In this document: piece after piece, positions 37,151-49,590 of the stretch
Layout of the letters: each line of letters opens with the position of its first letter
How positions within the stretch are numbered: position 1 is the stretch's first letter
Origin: Alitta virens
Lineage: Eukaryota; Annelida; Polychaeta; Phyllodocida; Nereididae
Reading direction: 5' to 3'
Length of the DNA: 64,000 nucleotides
Assembly: GCA_932294295.1 (NCBI GenBank)
Contig: OW028579.1
Coordinates: 33,243,250-33,307,249 of the forward strand
Position numbers and translations under genes: made by a program
Notes under the pieces: generated by a model
Databases searched by the model: none
What the model was told of the DNA's origin: nothing
The model's input: the letters and a program-made list of their open reading frames with translations, nothing else

Positions 37151-39940
37151 ATATACAACTGACCACTACAGACAGTGGTCTTACCAGCCAGGTCTGCAGG
37201 TAGCCAAAACACCTGTGGTCACCTATGGCCAGTGGTCAGTTCACATGCGAGTGAGCATGGACTGACTGACCACTCACTGACCGCACAATGTCCATCTGTT
37301 TGCGGCTGTCCATCCCAGCTAACTTTCTATCTTCATTACATTTTCCCACACTGAAAGGTATGTCTGGAAGCAGTGTCAAATTTCAACCAAAAAGAAGTTT
37401 CAAATTATGTGGTAGAATATTGTTCCTTTTATGAAAACACCTTTTGAGTTAGTGGCCATTGCTAAATGTGCCAATTTGTGGCCATTGCTAAATCCTAATT
37501 GCCGTATTTAGAAGTAGGCATTATCACCAATTCAACCGATTAAGAATGATTAAAATACTTTAAAATAATGAAAGTACAGTTTATTGCAAAAATAATATTA
37601 TAAATTTCTATATTTGTATAGTTGTGCTTTTTGCTCCCCGAATTATATAAGTATAAAATTATATTCTTCCTTGAAAATAAATGACTCGATCATTTATGAA
37701 ATTTTTGGGGTAAATTCATGACCTGACATGGAAGCCCAGCTTTATCAGCTCCTCGTCATGTCTGCCTCTGATTGCTGATCATGTCTTCCATGTAAGGTTA
37801 TAGCAAACATAAACATTCCATATCAATGTATTGAATTATTTAACCATTCCTATTTCCAATCAGTTTTGTCTCTATTTGCTCTTTTGCTATAAAACTCACT
37901 TTTTTTTCAAAGCTGATTGATTTATACTGATTGCTTTGAAACTTCCCATTCCCAGCAAGCAGACAGGAAGAGGAAAGGGTAATGGGTAATACATTAGTTT
38001 AAGGAATTACCTTCACAAAAAGGTAATGAAAGGGTAATGATGATATTGAGGTATGCGCGGATGCTGAATCAGGGGTAAAGCAGCAAGGGGGTAATGGCCC
38101 ATATAAGGTAAGAATTGGAGGTGGGGGATGGGTGTAAAAAATGTGTGGGAACTTGTAAAACGGCAGTGGTCAGGGTGGAGTCCATTGGTAAGCATAGGTT
38201 GGTGGCCCCTAATAAAGTTGATGGGAGGGTCAGTGAAAAATTGACTGACTTTCTAATTTATAACTGGTTAAATGGTTGTATGAATGGCTGACTGGCTGAA
38301 AGAGAATAGCGAACTGGCTGATTCACTGGCTGGATGTGTAGGCTTGACTGACTGACTGGCTGATTGACTGCTGAAAATGACAAACTGTCCGATTGACTGT
38401 CTGGGTGATATATTGAATGACTGACTGAATGAATGACTGACTACATGGCTGACTGACTGACTACATGGTTGAAATACAAACTAAGTAACTAATAAACTTG
38501 CAATGTTTAAGACGAGAGTTAGGAAAACGAAATGAAATAATCTTCATAGTTTTCTTAATTCTTCACAAGGCCACATTGTAAAACAGTTATATATATAAAT
38601 AAATGACAAAGACATATATGAAATAGTGAAAACTACTATAATATATACATATATATATATATATATATATCTTCTTGTATTACAACACATTTTCAGCTCA
38701 TACTCCATACAATTTGTGTACACTCTCCATACTTCGTGTGACTGGTACCAGCCAATTTTCTTTCGCCAGCCCATTTGGGTTGTGGGGGGAGGGGGTGAGT
38801 GCCAAACTGCACATTGCAGCACCCCCTGTAGTGCTGGCATTCGCTTGACTGTCATAAATCACAAACAGTCAAGCCGGGGTTAGATTTACAGCGATTGGGT
38901 AGCCAACTCATTGTCAACTTCATTTGTTTCGTTTAGAACTTTGACAAAACGGTGATTGGCCCCAAAATAGTAGGGCCCCTGATAAGAGTCGAAACTGTCA
39001 GCTAATAATGAATGTGATAATTTACGAAAATTGTAAAATCACCTAGTTTTCACCCATTGCCAAGACAATGGCACCCAGCACCCCACTAGTAGCTTTTGAG
39101 AGATATTCATTGTTTCATCAAAGTGGCTTTTATTGTCACAAAGACTTTGGAAACTTGTGATAGATGTGATATGACGTATGACAATGATATATGACAGTGA
39201 TAATTGAAGTTAAGTTGTACATTGCATAAAATGCTAACTGGTTCAAATTAAGTGCTAACTGTTTCATTGTTCTGTAAATTCAAAAGAAGGGCTATCAAAA
39301 GAAGTACATTTTGCATACAACTCACTATAGATAGACATACAGATAGAAAGACATACAGACATACAGACATACATACAGCTAGACAGCTAGACAGGCAGAC
39401 AGCTAGACAGACAGACTTACAGTCTTACAGACTTACAGACATACAGACATACAGACATACAGTCTTACACACATACACACATACACACATACACACCTAC
39501 AGTAGACAGTCAATGCCCAATTTTAAATAAGATACATCATATAGTTTATTATGACAGTTGAACTGAAACAGACATATATACTATGGTTCAATTTGAAGTT
39601 AAATTTATTAGAAATATTAAATATGTTATTTATATATCTACTGTTTTATTGACTGACCTATCATGATACCATCTCATGTTCTTATATTATGTATACAGAC
39701 AGAATGTTTCGATGACTGTGTGAAGGTGCTATATATGATTTTAAGATAACTGCAGGTTTTGTATTGGTGGCATTCTACTTTCATTGTGATCTTTTTACTG
39801 GGATACATTTTGGAAAACCCTCCCCCCCCCCCCCCCCCCATTGAAGTAGTTTTACAATCGAGATGGTTTTAGTTTTATCATTTTACTCAATAGGAAGGAA
39901 ATCTTAAGGTCAAACTGAGATTTGTGTTCAGTGATTTTAA

Positions 39941-40400
39941 AAGTACCTACTCAGAGCTCCTAAAAAAAGTGGGTATAAGACTTTACATGTCAACCGATTA
40001 AAGACTATAGCTATTGAAGTATTCAAATGTATTCATAAATTAAATCCGGCATGTTACTGTATAGGAAGAGATCCATCAATATTGTTTGTACCAAGATTTA
40101 ATAGGATCCAATATGGTAAAAAGACTTTTTCGTATTATGGCTCTCACTTATGGCATATATTGCCTAATGAATTGATAAGAAATGTAGATTTAGTAAGTTT
40201 TAAAAAGTTGTTACACACATGGGAGGGGCCTGCGTGCTCCTGTAGTATTTGCCAACTGTGATTGTTTTAATTTGTCTTACTTGTTTAATTATTGTTTTAG
40301 TCACATAATAGCCTTTTGTGCTATTGTTTATTGTTATTTTATTGTGACTCTAAATAAAGATTTTTATTATTATTTATTATTATTATTATTAATAATGATA
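39941..40400 (+). mobile_element. CR1/L2-like LINE, 5'-truncated 3' end with open C-terminus
   Basis: A frame without an ATG stays open from 39941 to the TGA at 40259-40261 (106 codons). It reads NRLKTIAIEVFKCIHKLNP, then YGKKTFSYYGSHLWHILPNE, then SFKKLLHTWEGPACSCSICQ. This resembles the region after the RT domain at the C-terminus of CR1/L2-type LINE polymerases. A roughly 100-bp 3' UTR follows, with AATAAA (about 40354) and a terminal ATT microsatellite, typical of such 3' ends. It is 5'-truncated with no frameshift in the retained part, so fairly young. The exact clade is inferred. Confidence 0.82.
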
Positions 40401-40827
40401 AACAAAACATGCGTGCTATTTTGGTAGGTTGAAATTACCTGCAAGTAACAAGAATATAAGATGAGACAATTATGGCATATAAGAAACACACCATTATTTT
40501 TTGAATTATGTGCAATTTGTCAATTTCAGAATTTCCATTAAATCCTGTCTTGACAAGTACTTCCCAACAGATCATATTTGTGTCTTCAACCCATCACATA
40601 TAGGGGACAGTGATGCCCCCATAGGCACCCCACTGGGCTGACGGTTGAACCCCCAACAGGGCCCCACCGAAGATGATGTCTTGTAAACACCATGACAGTT
40701 ATAAATCGCCATAGTAACGGATCTATGAACCATTAGTTATATCGCTTATAATTGAAAAATGATCCTTGACACATCAGTTTGAATTTTGATGATTCAGTTT
40801 CGGAAGGAGGAAAAGGGGTCAGATACT

Positions 40828-40974
40828 GAAGGAAGGAAGGAAGGAAGGAAGGAAGGAAGGAAGGAAGGAAGGAAGGAAGGAAGGAAGGAAGGAAGGAAGG
40901 AAGGAAGGAAGGAAGGAAGGAAGGAAGGAAGGAAGGAAGGAAGGAAGGAAGGAAGGAAGGAAGGAAGGAAGGAA
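40828..40974. repeat. (GGAA)n microsatellite
   Basis: About 147 bp of uninterrupted GGAA. The Glu-Gly-Arg-Lys frame is an artefact. GGAA is also the ETS core, so the array could attract ETS factors; that is speculative. Confidence 0.98.
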
Positions 40975-41276
40975 TATTAAAATTGAGGATGCTTTAATAT
41001 ATAGACTTGCTGAACTCCTATATAAGTCAAGTGAATCCAGATAAAGATTCTTTAGCTAAGTTAAAAAAAACAAAAAAAACAAGCTACATTATTTTAATAT
41101 TTTACTATTACAAAGTTTCATATGATGTACAGTTCAAAATGTAGTCCATAGTGTTCAAGAGTTTTGGAGTTCACCACAGACTCGAACCATCATTTGCACC
41201 CCCCGCCAGGTGAGCGATAAATCATGACATGCTTTTCTGAAAATGAACGACTCGCTAGCTGCCATGTTTTCTTAGG

Positions 41277-41318
41277 GTCACGTGACATAGCCTCTAAGAG
41301 AGCAGAGGTCACGTGGTC
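41277..41318. promoter_or_regulatory. Paired E-boxes GTCACGTGAC and GTCACGTGG
   Basis: A perfect GTCACGTGAC palindrome at 41277-41286 and a second GTCACGTGG at 41308-41316, 31 bp downstream. The first matches the USF/MITF/TFE-type consensus. Function inferred. Confidence 0.35.
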
Positions 41319-41664
41319 TGAGCGAGAAATGGAGTGTGGGGTCAGAGGTTAAATCTGTGTATAAATTTAAAAGTGGCATAAGTGAGGGACAGGGTGTCTC
41401 AACAGACACAGTTTTATCATTGGAGTTGATTAGAAATGAAAATGTGTCGAAATGGGGACTGCTGCATGTATGAATGGGTTGTTATCACAATTTTGATATG
41501 TCCAAGTTAATAACTCAGGGAAATATGTAAACCACTGATAAATTTTCCATAGGTTAATGAAAATATTATTAAAATGGCAGCTGGTCATTGAATCTGTATA
41601 TGATTGATCAATATTTTGGGTGAAAATGTGAAATACATATACATGAGTAATGTCAATGTATAAC

Positions 41665-41830
41665 TAGTAGCAGGCAGACAAAATGAGGAGATGATAAGGC
41701 TGCTTGGAGTCCACACCATGTTTCATATTTATTACCCATGTTAAATGTCTCAGTGCTACTGGGTTTGAAGCTAAGTCACCTAACATGACCAGCTGCCAGA
41801 AACAGACGTAATGATGAGATAAGGCTTACA
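41665..41830 (+). repeat. Dispersed repeat family, tandem pair of cores
   Basis: Two cores (near 41682 and 41810) lie about 128 bp apart. Between them are GGAGTCCACACCATGTTTCA, TGCTACTGGGTTTGAAGC and CCAGCTGCCAGA in the same order as at 22.4 and 59.2 kb. This suggests a repeat unit of about 128 bp able to form tandems. Confidence 0.78.
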
Positions 41831-42476
41831 TATTTTCTTTTCTTTTCTCCCTTTCTTTATCCCTTACTTGCCCAATAAAAGGCATCACTCCATAGCAAAA
41901 CAAATGATTAGTAATGATTACTGTGTCTAAATACCTGGTACTAGACAAATACAGATTGATATTATTTCGATCTCTATATTAAACAGTATAATTGTGTTTC
42001 TTTAGCTGGCATATGTTTTGTCTGTTTTGCCTATACCAAAGATATATATGCCACACAATAGTATGCAATATCATACATCTTAATATTACCATACACTATT
42101 CAGCGTCCAGCACATATGCTGCAATATTTCATTTTGACAACTAATAACTCACCATCATATACAGCTATCACCCTAACTATCCTAATATATAACTGCATCT
42201 GAAGTTACACCATTCTGCTTCCCATCTGCAAAACACTTGCTAAGGTGCTTAGCAGATGTCCATGACACTAACCCATCTGTATTGGCAGTTTTGCTTCTAC
42301 AGATGTCATCTGCAGGTGAAGTCCAGGCTCCCAAGTCATCAACAGGCCACAGTCCACTTATCTTGCACTTCTAGTGTTTCGCAAAAACGCTATAATATTG
42401 CTCAGTTATGCTGGTCTTCTATGTGTGATATCTTGCGCTGAATTTTGCAATTTTATGGCAGATTTACAGGTATCTG

Positions 42477-42689
42477 GTAGATAGATAGATAGATAGATGG
42501 ATTATACATAGATAGATAGATAGATTGATTGATAGATAGATTGATTGATAGATAGATTGATAGATTGATAGATTGATAGATAGATTGATAGATTGATTGA
42601 TTGATTGATTGATTGATAGATAGATAGATAGAGATAGATAGATAGATAGATAGATAGATTGATAGATTGATAGATAGATTGATAGATAG

Positions 42690-42720
<31 letters not shown>

Positions 42721-42780
42721 CAGATTGATAGATAGATAGATAGATAGATGGTTAGATAGATAGATTGCTAGATAAATAGA
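42477..42780. repeat. (GATA)n/(GATT)n microsatellite
   Basis: About 300 bp of mixed GATA and GATT units, giving Ile/Tyr/Ser frames on the minus strand. Confidence 0.96.
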
Positions 42781-42896
42781 CTTTTGATTGATCAATTGAT
42801 TGATTGATTTTGGCGTGGCTTCCTATCAGCGACATTATACATGTCTTTAAGAAGTCGCCCCTCATCAGAAATTTATATAAATTGCCATGTAAATAT

Positions 42897-42938
42897 GATT
42901 GACTGGTTGACTGGTTGACTGGTTGACTGGTTGACTGG

Positions 42939-42989
<51 letters not shown>
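42897..42989. repeat. GACTGGTT array merging into (GATT)n
   Basis: Five 8-bp GACTGGTT units followed by about 12 GATT units. Confidence 0.95.
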
Positions 42990-42991
<2 letters not shown>

Positions 42992-43818
42992 ACTGTATAG
43001 CATGTGGAGACAACAGGACTCCCAATAGTTCTCAAAACAGCCTCAAAAATTAAAAAAGAATCGAAGTTCATCATTTTCAAATATCTCCTGGTCAATGACC
43101 ACAACAGTCCAATGGTCACTAGCCTCCAGTGGTCACTCCTAAGGGTCGCAGTGGTGGTGACCTTTTGGGGTCATGCAGGTCCGCCCTTCCCAGCATCCAA
43201 TAGACTTCCTGTGGTCCCCCTAGCGGTGGTCGCCTGACTCTCTTTGTCCTTCTGTGCGCTGTTATTTGTCCGTGTATTTGTCCGGCCCTGCTATTTACAT
43301 GGTCCTCGCAGAATGAGGTCCCAAGAGGTCAATGACCTGACGAAAACTACTGGAGAAGAATGAAATGGAAAAAAGAAATGGGATTTTGTTAAACCATGGG
43401 AACAGGGGAGACGATTGTCTGACAATTGTCACTGAAATAATTTACTGATAAAATGTGCACTTTGTGGCTTTGGGGGGCTTCCAAAAAAATGCCACTGTAG
43501 TGCAGTTTATATGAAAGTAAAATTGACCACAAATTTTTATCTCTTCAATGATTTGTGATCGTCGGTATACCAACATGCTCATACAGGCACTTCTATCATG
43601 ACTCCATGCTTCAATTAAAGATGCATAATTGTGTGATTTGTATTTACAAATCATTGTAAATATTATAAGATTATGCTTCGGTTGAATCAACCCTTCATGA
43701 CAGAGCTATATAATTTGACATATTCTTATTACATATTATCTATTAATAATAGGTGATGATTGGTTGGGTTCAGTGAAAGTAAAATTCTTTCTTTTCATAA
43801 TCATCATGATGACCTAAA

Positions 43819-43854
43819 CCCCCCCCCCCACCAAATCTTACACCCCCCCCCCCC
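43819..43854. repeat. Two poly(C) runs, 11 and 12 bases
   Basis: C runs at 43819-43829 and 43843-43854. Confidence 0.93.
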
Positions 43855-44335
43855 TCGAGTACCCACCTCTTCACCAGTTAACAGTTAACACTGGCCAGTT
43901 GACCATGCACACACAAGTGACCCGTGGAGACCTCTGGGACCTTGCTCGGGTCCCCTGGAGTTTTTTGGGGTACCCACTGGGGTCCGTGGGACTTCTGCTG
44001 GTCCTCGGCATTCCCATAATTCACTGCGACTATTGTTCATTAACAATAGAAGCACAAGTCGTATTGGTCAACTGCAATGATTGGGACTGGCCTTTCTTTG
44101 ATTTATTTTCTCAAATTACAAGCGGCCGTGTGCCTGCCCATGATATACCTGCTCAGAGAGGCTGGGAATTTGGAAGAGAGTCAGTTATAATTGGCTGGTT
44201 CAGTGAAAGTAAAAGGCCTACTGGAAGTCGAATTTGAATATTGCATCTACATGCCAGATTGATGCCGAGTTAAAAGAGAAAGAAGTGACATATACCACAA
44301 TATCATGTTTTTTTTGTTGTTGTTATTTTTACTGG

Positions 44336-44560
44336 ATGACTGACTGACTGACTGACTGGCTGAATCGCTCACTGGCTGGCTGATTGTCTGGCTGACCTGC
44401 TGGTTCGCTGACTGAATAGATAGAAAGACATATAGAAAGACAGACAGACAGACAGATAGATAGATAGATAGATAGATCTTAGATAGATCTTAGATAGATC
44501 TTAGACAGATAGCTAGATAGATAGCTGGATAGATAGACATATCTTAGATCGATAGACTAC
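44336..44560. repeat. GACT then GATA microsatellite cluster
   Basis: GACT/GGCT (44336-44415) followed by GACA/GATA with three TTAGATAGATC units. Confidence 0.9.
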
Positions 44561-45089
44561 CATCCGCAAAGGTGTGGCAAACAAGAGGCTAACAATAACA
44601 AAATAGGAACTCATGCACTATCTCTGTTGCAAGAATTAAGGAAACACTCCACACATCCTGAATTATTCCTGATCGCCATAATTTCTTAAAATTGACAGGT
44701 TCTGGCAATTCTGGTTGTTTTGAGGCACGGGCAAAAGTGTCAGGAACAAATGCCTCAACTTCAAAGGGTTCTCTTATTCTGACCCAATTATTCATTTGCC
44801 AGGGTGTAGAGGTAGTGGTTTAATGGCCATTTCACCCAATTACACGTCATTTTACCCCTTTACCCATGATGCAAATGGAAATTGTGAGGGATCAAGGCGA
44901 AATGCGAGTGATCAAAATCAAGGGTTGAAGGCTTGGATCACTTTATCAACCTGACAAGGTGAGAAATATTACATACTGTCACAGTTTTAGCAAATGCATT
45001 AATAAAGATATTAATAAAAAAACGTAGTTTTTAACAGTAAGAATTTGTTAATCAATGTCAATCAGGTTTTGAAAGTTATTTGTCTGATA

Positions 45090-45248
45090 ATTTTTCAGGT
45101 CCTCTTCTTCTTTCGTCTTCTTCCTTTTCTTTCTTCCGTCTTCTTCCTTTTCTCCTTTTTTGTTCTTGTTCTTTCTTCTTCTCCTTCAACTTCTTCTTCG
45201 TCTTCTTCTACTTCTTCTTTCGCTACTTCAACTAGTTCTTCTTCTTAG
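45090..45248. repeat. TTC-rich pyrimidine tract
   Basis: Imperfect CTT/TTC array. The Ser/Thr and Phe/Leu frames are low-complexity artefacts. Confidence 0.88.
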
Positions 45249-46591
45249 GAAAAGCTTGTATATATGTCAGCACTTGCTGTTTTTTATAGTGGCATTTCCC
45301 TTGTGTAGAGTGTGCACTTCATTCATTCAGTCAGTCATCTGATGTCACTGACCTATAGGCCTATCATGCTGTTTTTGTTAATGATTTCTGTTGATCTTTT
45401 ATCTCTTACCTACTTCGTCTTTAATCCATATATCTTCTATCTGTCTGTTTCTTTCTTTCTTTCATTCTTTCTGGTGTTGTTTTTTTTTCTTTTCTTTTGT
45501 CCATACACACAAATCTTCATCAGTACCATAAGTTCCCCCTTTCTCCAACACCTTCCTATAACTTTACTTTATTTAGGAACAGACGCCATACTACATCAGC
45601 AGTGACAATTCCTACCCAATTCAGTAACTCTTAATTATCTTTATATCTTGTCATCATCAATACCTGCAAATAATACACAGATAATACAAGAAGCCTCGGG
45701 CATTTCGTGTAGGTCAAAGTGCCCACAAATTAGCAGAGAATGGGCCTCTGATAATATCTCTAAGACGGGTAATTATGACTAATAATTCACTCAGGCCTGA
45801 GGGTCATTAACAGTACAAAGTGAGGGGCGGTGAGAGCAGGGAAAGAGGTGGGACCTAGGAAGTGAGAGAAGGGGAGTGAGAGCAGCTATTGGCTGCTGTA
45901 AATACAAATCTGTTTTTTTTTTTGTTTTTTTTTTGTTTTTTAGAATGGTAAAATTTTATGAGCTTTTTTGTGGACAAGATGCTGGATAAAGATTGCTTTG
46001 GAAAATGTTAACAGCCCGCCATTTTATTGGATTCTGTCTTGTTTATAAAGTTGATTCTTTTGTGGTCTGTCTTTCATAAAGAGGGAAGGCATCTGGTACC
46101 TAGCACTGATGCCACAAAATATCAACCATGCATGGATGAGGTTACAAAATGTCTGTAATAACTTGGAAGCAGTATTTTGCCAAGATATAAGTTCTATTCA
46201 TAGTTTGTGATATATATTTTTATCTTATTTAATATTTTTTATTCGTTATTCTTTGTTAAACTGATTCTTAATGCAATCAACAGGCACAATTAAGATTTGG
46301 CCATGTGTGCTGTAGAGAAAATAAAGATGTTTGGAAGGCACTGTAAAAAATATATCTCAGATTTTTAAGTACATAAATTATTCATTTTCTTGTTTACTTT
46401 ACTGATAACAAAATGTATATATCCACTGCAGCAGGCCTGATGTATTAAGTTCTTAAAATACTAAAAATATAAATGTCTTAATTTTCTAAAAACAACTACA
46501 TATATCAGTCTAGACCTACATACTCCTAAAAACCGCTTAAAACCTAATGGGCCATTAGGACATGGATGTGAAAGCAATTCCGTTTCAGTAC

Positions 46592-46745
46592 GAACGATGA
46601 CGTCACAAACGTGCAGCACGTGGTACCGCGTGACGGCTACTTCCGGTAAGGCACACCGCGGTGAGCGGAAGTCCATTTCCTCCCCTCCGTCACTTACGCG
46701 ACTCGCGATTGGCTCGTCTTTCGGCTTTTACGAGCAGATCGGCAA
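46592..46745. promoter_or_regulatory. CpG-rich promoter-like cluster (CRE, ETS, CCAAT)
   Basis: Sites within 120 bp: TGACGTCA (46598-46605), CACGTG (46617-46622), ACTTCCGGT (46639-46647), GCGGAAGT (46665-46672) and GATTGGCT (46707-46714), with many CpGs. This is the composition of a housekeeping-type promoter, but no exon is recognised on either side. It may drive an unannotated non-coding transcript. Confidence 0.4.
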
Positions 46746-46844
46746 ATGTCGGAAGTACTTTGGGAATAAGGACTGCATGTAATTGCCCACTCTTGTGTTT
46801 ACGAGTTACTGGAAGATTTTTAGGATTCCGGATTAGGCCGATAA

Positions 46845-46890
46845 GATAATATAAGATAAGAAGATAAGATAAGATAAGAAGATAAGATAT
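46845..46890. repeat. Short GATAA array
   Basis: Interrupted AGATAAG repeat, a smaller relative of the array at 58769. Confidence 0.85.
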
Positions 46891-48249
46891 GGCCTTATCC
46901 TTTATTGCCATTAGAAATGAATTTCTTCTCTATTACAAAATTAGCCTAGCTGCTTCTTGAATCAAAGTAATAGGCATAAATTATATAATTTTGATAAAAA
47001 CAAGAAATTTTGAAGGCAATGGGTCCACCAACGTACAGGCGACTTCAGGCCAACTTTATGGTAATATTTTCCATATATATATCGGCCTATATATATATAT
47101 CTCACAGTTTTTAAGAAATAAAGGCCCTAACATTAAAGTGAATGAATATATTACCTAACAATAGTCCATCAATCAATCAATCAATCCAGCAATCAATCAC
47201 TTATTCTTTAAGTTTTTTTGTGCAAAATAGCAGATACAATGTAACAAAACAATTGGGCATATAGAGTCTAATTAGATCTTTATCCCTCCTGAGTTCTGGC
47301 GCTACGCCCTTGAAAGGTCAAATGGGGAGTCAAATTCGGACAAAAAATTCAAAAGTGAAAGACAATCCGATGACATGGGGTGGTATTACTGATGACGTGG
47401 TGAACTGTAGGAAGATGACGTCGGCATGTCAGGAGTATTGTGACGTCATGTAGCGTTGGAACGCCCTTATTGTCGGGGGACGGTGTTTTACGCAGCTTGA
47501 GATTACATCTGGTGAAGATGGGAATACATCGGCTAAGGTAGATTGAATCTGATGATACAGGGTGCATACAGCTGCCATGGTAACCAAAATACCAGCTAAA
47601 CCCAGTTAACCAAAGCCTCAAGTCAACCCCCCAAACTGCTAGTAACCCGACCCCCTATCGGCGGTGGCGCAAATCAACAAATTACACCCTCAACTGCAGC
47701 GATAAGGCCCCGACAAAAAAGGACAGAGACCTGGTTTGTTTGTAGAATTTGAGGCTTGTCAACTCCTTGATATCCAGAGGACTGGGGGCTAGTTCGGGGC
47801 CCCAGGAAGCCCCCTAGATTACCCCAGGGGGGCCCAGCCTCAGCCAGCCAGCTGCTTGCTCCGCTACTGCCGTTTCAGCTCAGGTGCCAGCAAGAATTAA
47901 AGCGATGTTCAAGTTAAAAGGCAGAAAATCAAATAAAGATCAAATTCACAACAGCTGCATTGCCTGTTCAAAGATTTATGGTATTAAAACAATTTATGTC
48001 TCACCAGATTTGACACTTTTGCTTAATGGCATTTCGTACAAAAATAAAATCAGAACAGGGTATTTTAAGTATTAGAAAATTTTAAGTATTTAGAAAATTC
48101 AATTCTTTTAACATTGCCAAAAACATGCAAGTATAATATATATATACTAACCTTTTAAAATATATTTGACAAAGTTAAATTAAGAGATTTCCTGCATTTA
48201 AGTGTCTGTGATAAGGCAACCGAAAGACCCCATCCTAACTGGATATAAA

Positions 48250-48312
48250 TGTGTAAAATGGTGTGGACTCCAAGCCTTATCATCCCATCGTTACATCAGC
48301 CTCTGGTAGCGA
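48250..48312 (-). repeat. Dispersed repeat family, inverted copy
   Basis: The reverse complement reads CCAGAGGCTGATGTAACGAT, GGGATGATAAGGCTTGGAG, TCCACACCAT, the family core and tail in order. The only recognised copy on the minus strand. Confidence 0.75.
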
Positions 48313-48837
48313 GTCGATCATATATAAGCTACACGTTTTTAAAATATACATTGTGACATTACAAAACAACAACAAAAATTATTTCATTAGTAAAATATTA
48401 TCTATAATTCAGTTTTAAATGTTGGGTTGTTCTATAAGCTAAAATAGGGAAGTTGTTGATGAAGCTGAACTAAAAATTTCCCAAGCTCAGTAATTGGCGA
48501 TTGAGTGTTTTTTGCCAACTGACATGACACCATGCTGAGAAGCATTATGAGTAAAAAGAGGTTATCACAGCATTCAATCAATCAGCAATCAATCAATCGA
48601 CAGATCAATCAAACACTCACGCAACTGTCTGATAAACAAATCGATGCAAGGAAGCAATCAAGGGAATTTTCTAAATTAAGCACTGCCAACTAAAAATCAG
48701 ACATAATAACTTTGAATTAGTAAATTTATTTCATAGTTGCATATATATTTAATTTCTTGCGGCGATAGTATTCTCTTTTTTATTTATTGTCAAAATTCTT
48801 TGTCATCTGGCATATTTTTGCTTATAAGGCAAAATCA

Positions 48838-48935
48838 GGCCAAGACGCAGCGTTCTGAACGTCGACGCAGCGTCTTTAACGTCTCATAACGCTACGTCTC
48901 TTCTGATGTCGCATCTGAGGACGCTTAATTAAGCC
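48838..48935. promoter_or_regulatory. GACGCAGCGT-type ACG island
   Basis: GACGCAGCGTTCTGAACGTC, then GACGCAGCGTCTTTAACGTC, two related halves about 20 bp apart, followed by AACGCTACGTC and GAGGACGCTT. No TGACGTCA here; the GACGC/GCGTC word dominates. Confidence 0.4.
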
Positions 48936-49429
48936 GTTTCCTCATAATGTCCTTATTATGTCACTGTTGCAATTAGATGTCTATTTAGGTCACATTCCCA
49001 CAGTTTAGCTTCTTAAAGATATTTTCAATACAATATTTACAATGAATTTAAATTTACCAGCCAATCATGTATAGTGTATATGTGACCTATATTCATATTT
49101 ACAGTGTATAATATATAATTATTTAGTTATAAAAAGACAATTAGTTAATAAATACTATAATTTTATACATAATATCAAATAAGTATTGCATGTATTGTAT
49201 TGATACGTTCAAAGATGAATTATCCGTATTATTAGTCTAAAGTGTACAGAGTTTAAATGAGAAACGAACTATATTCAGTGAAGTTTTTCATACAATCCAT
49301 AGAGCTTCAAATATACCATTAACCCGTTATTTCTCAGCCTCATTTCACCCTTTCCCCCACCTCATTTCCCCATTTCTTTTCTCCTGTGCTTGCATTTTCT
49401 TTCCACTCTTATTATTGCGGTTTGGGCAG

Positions 49430-49590
49430 CTTCACACCCGAATATTTTGGCCTCTGCTTGGCCCATTGCAGTGTGAGGGGGGCGGGGCAGCTACCCAGGG
49501 GGGACTCCGGTGATTAGCGCGGCCATCAATAGGTCGCGGCGGGCATCCCCCCGGGAGCTATTGTCCGGCCTGACCCGGCCCGAGGTTGCC
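49430..49590. other. GC-rich block
   Basis: Abrupt GC-rich segment (GAGGGGGGCGGGGCAGC, GCGCGGCCATC, GTCGCGGCGGGC, CCTGACCCGGCC). No coding frame recognised; candidate conserved element or CpG-rich regulatory block. Confidence 0.3.

Larger units (their letters stand above)
33078..39940. other. Gene-free stretch
   Basis: No gene recognised. AGTGGTCA/TGACCACT words cluster at 36040-36135 and 37150-37275. An X-box-like site lies at 35914-35929, and an inverted repeat GCTTGACTGT/ACAGTCAAGC with a 12-nt loop at 38843-38874. Microsatellites: degenerate GACTG (38270-38475), TA (38646-38670) and ACAGACAT (39330-39500). Poly(C)18 lies at 39822-39839. Confidence 0.6.
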
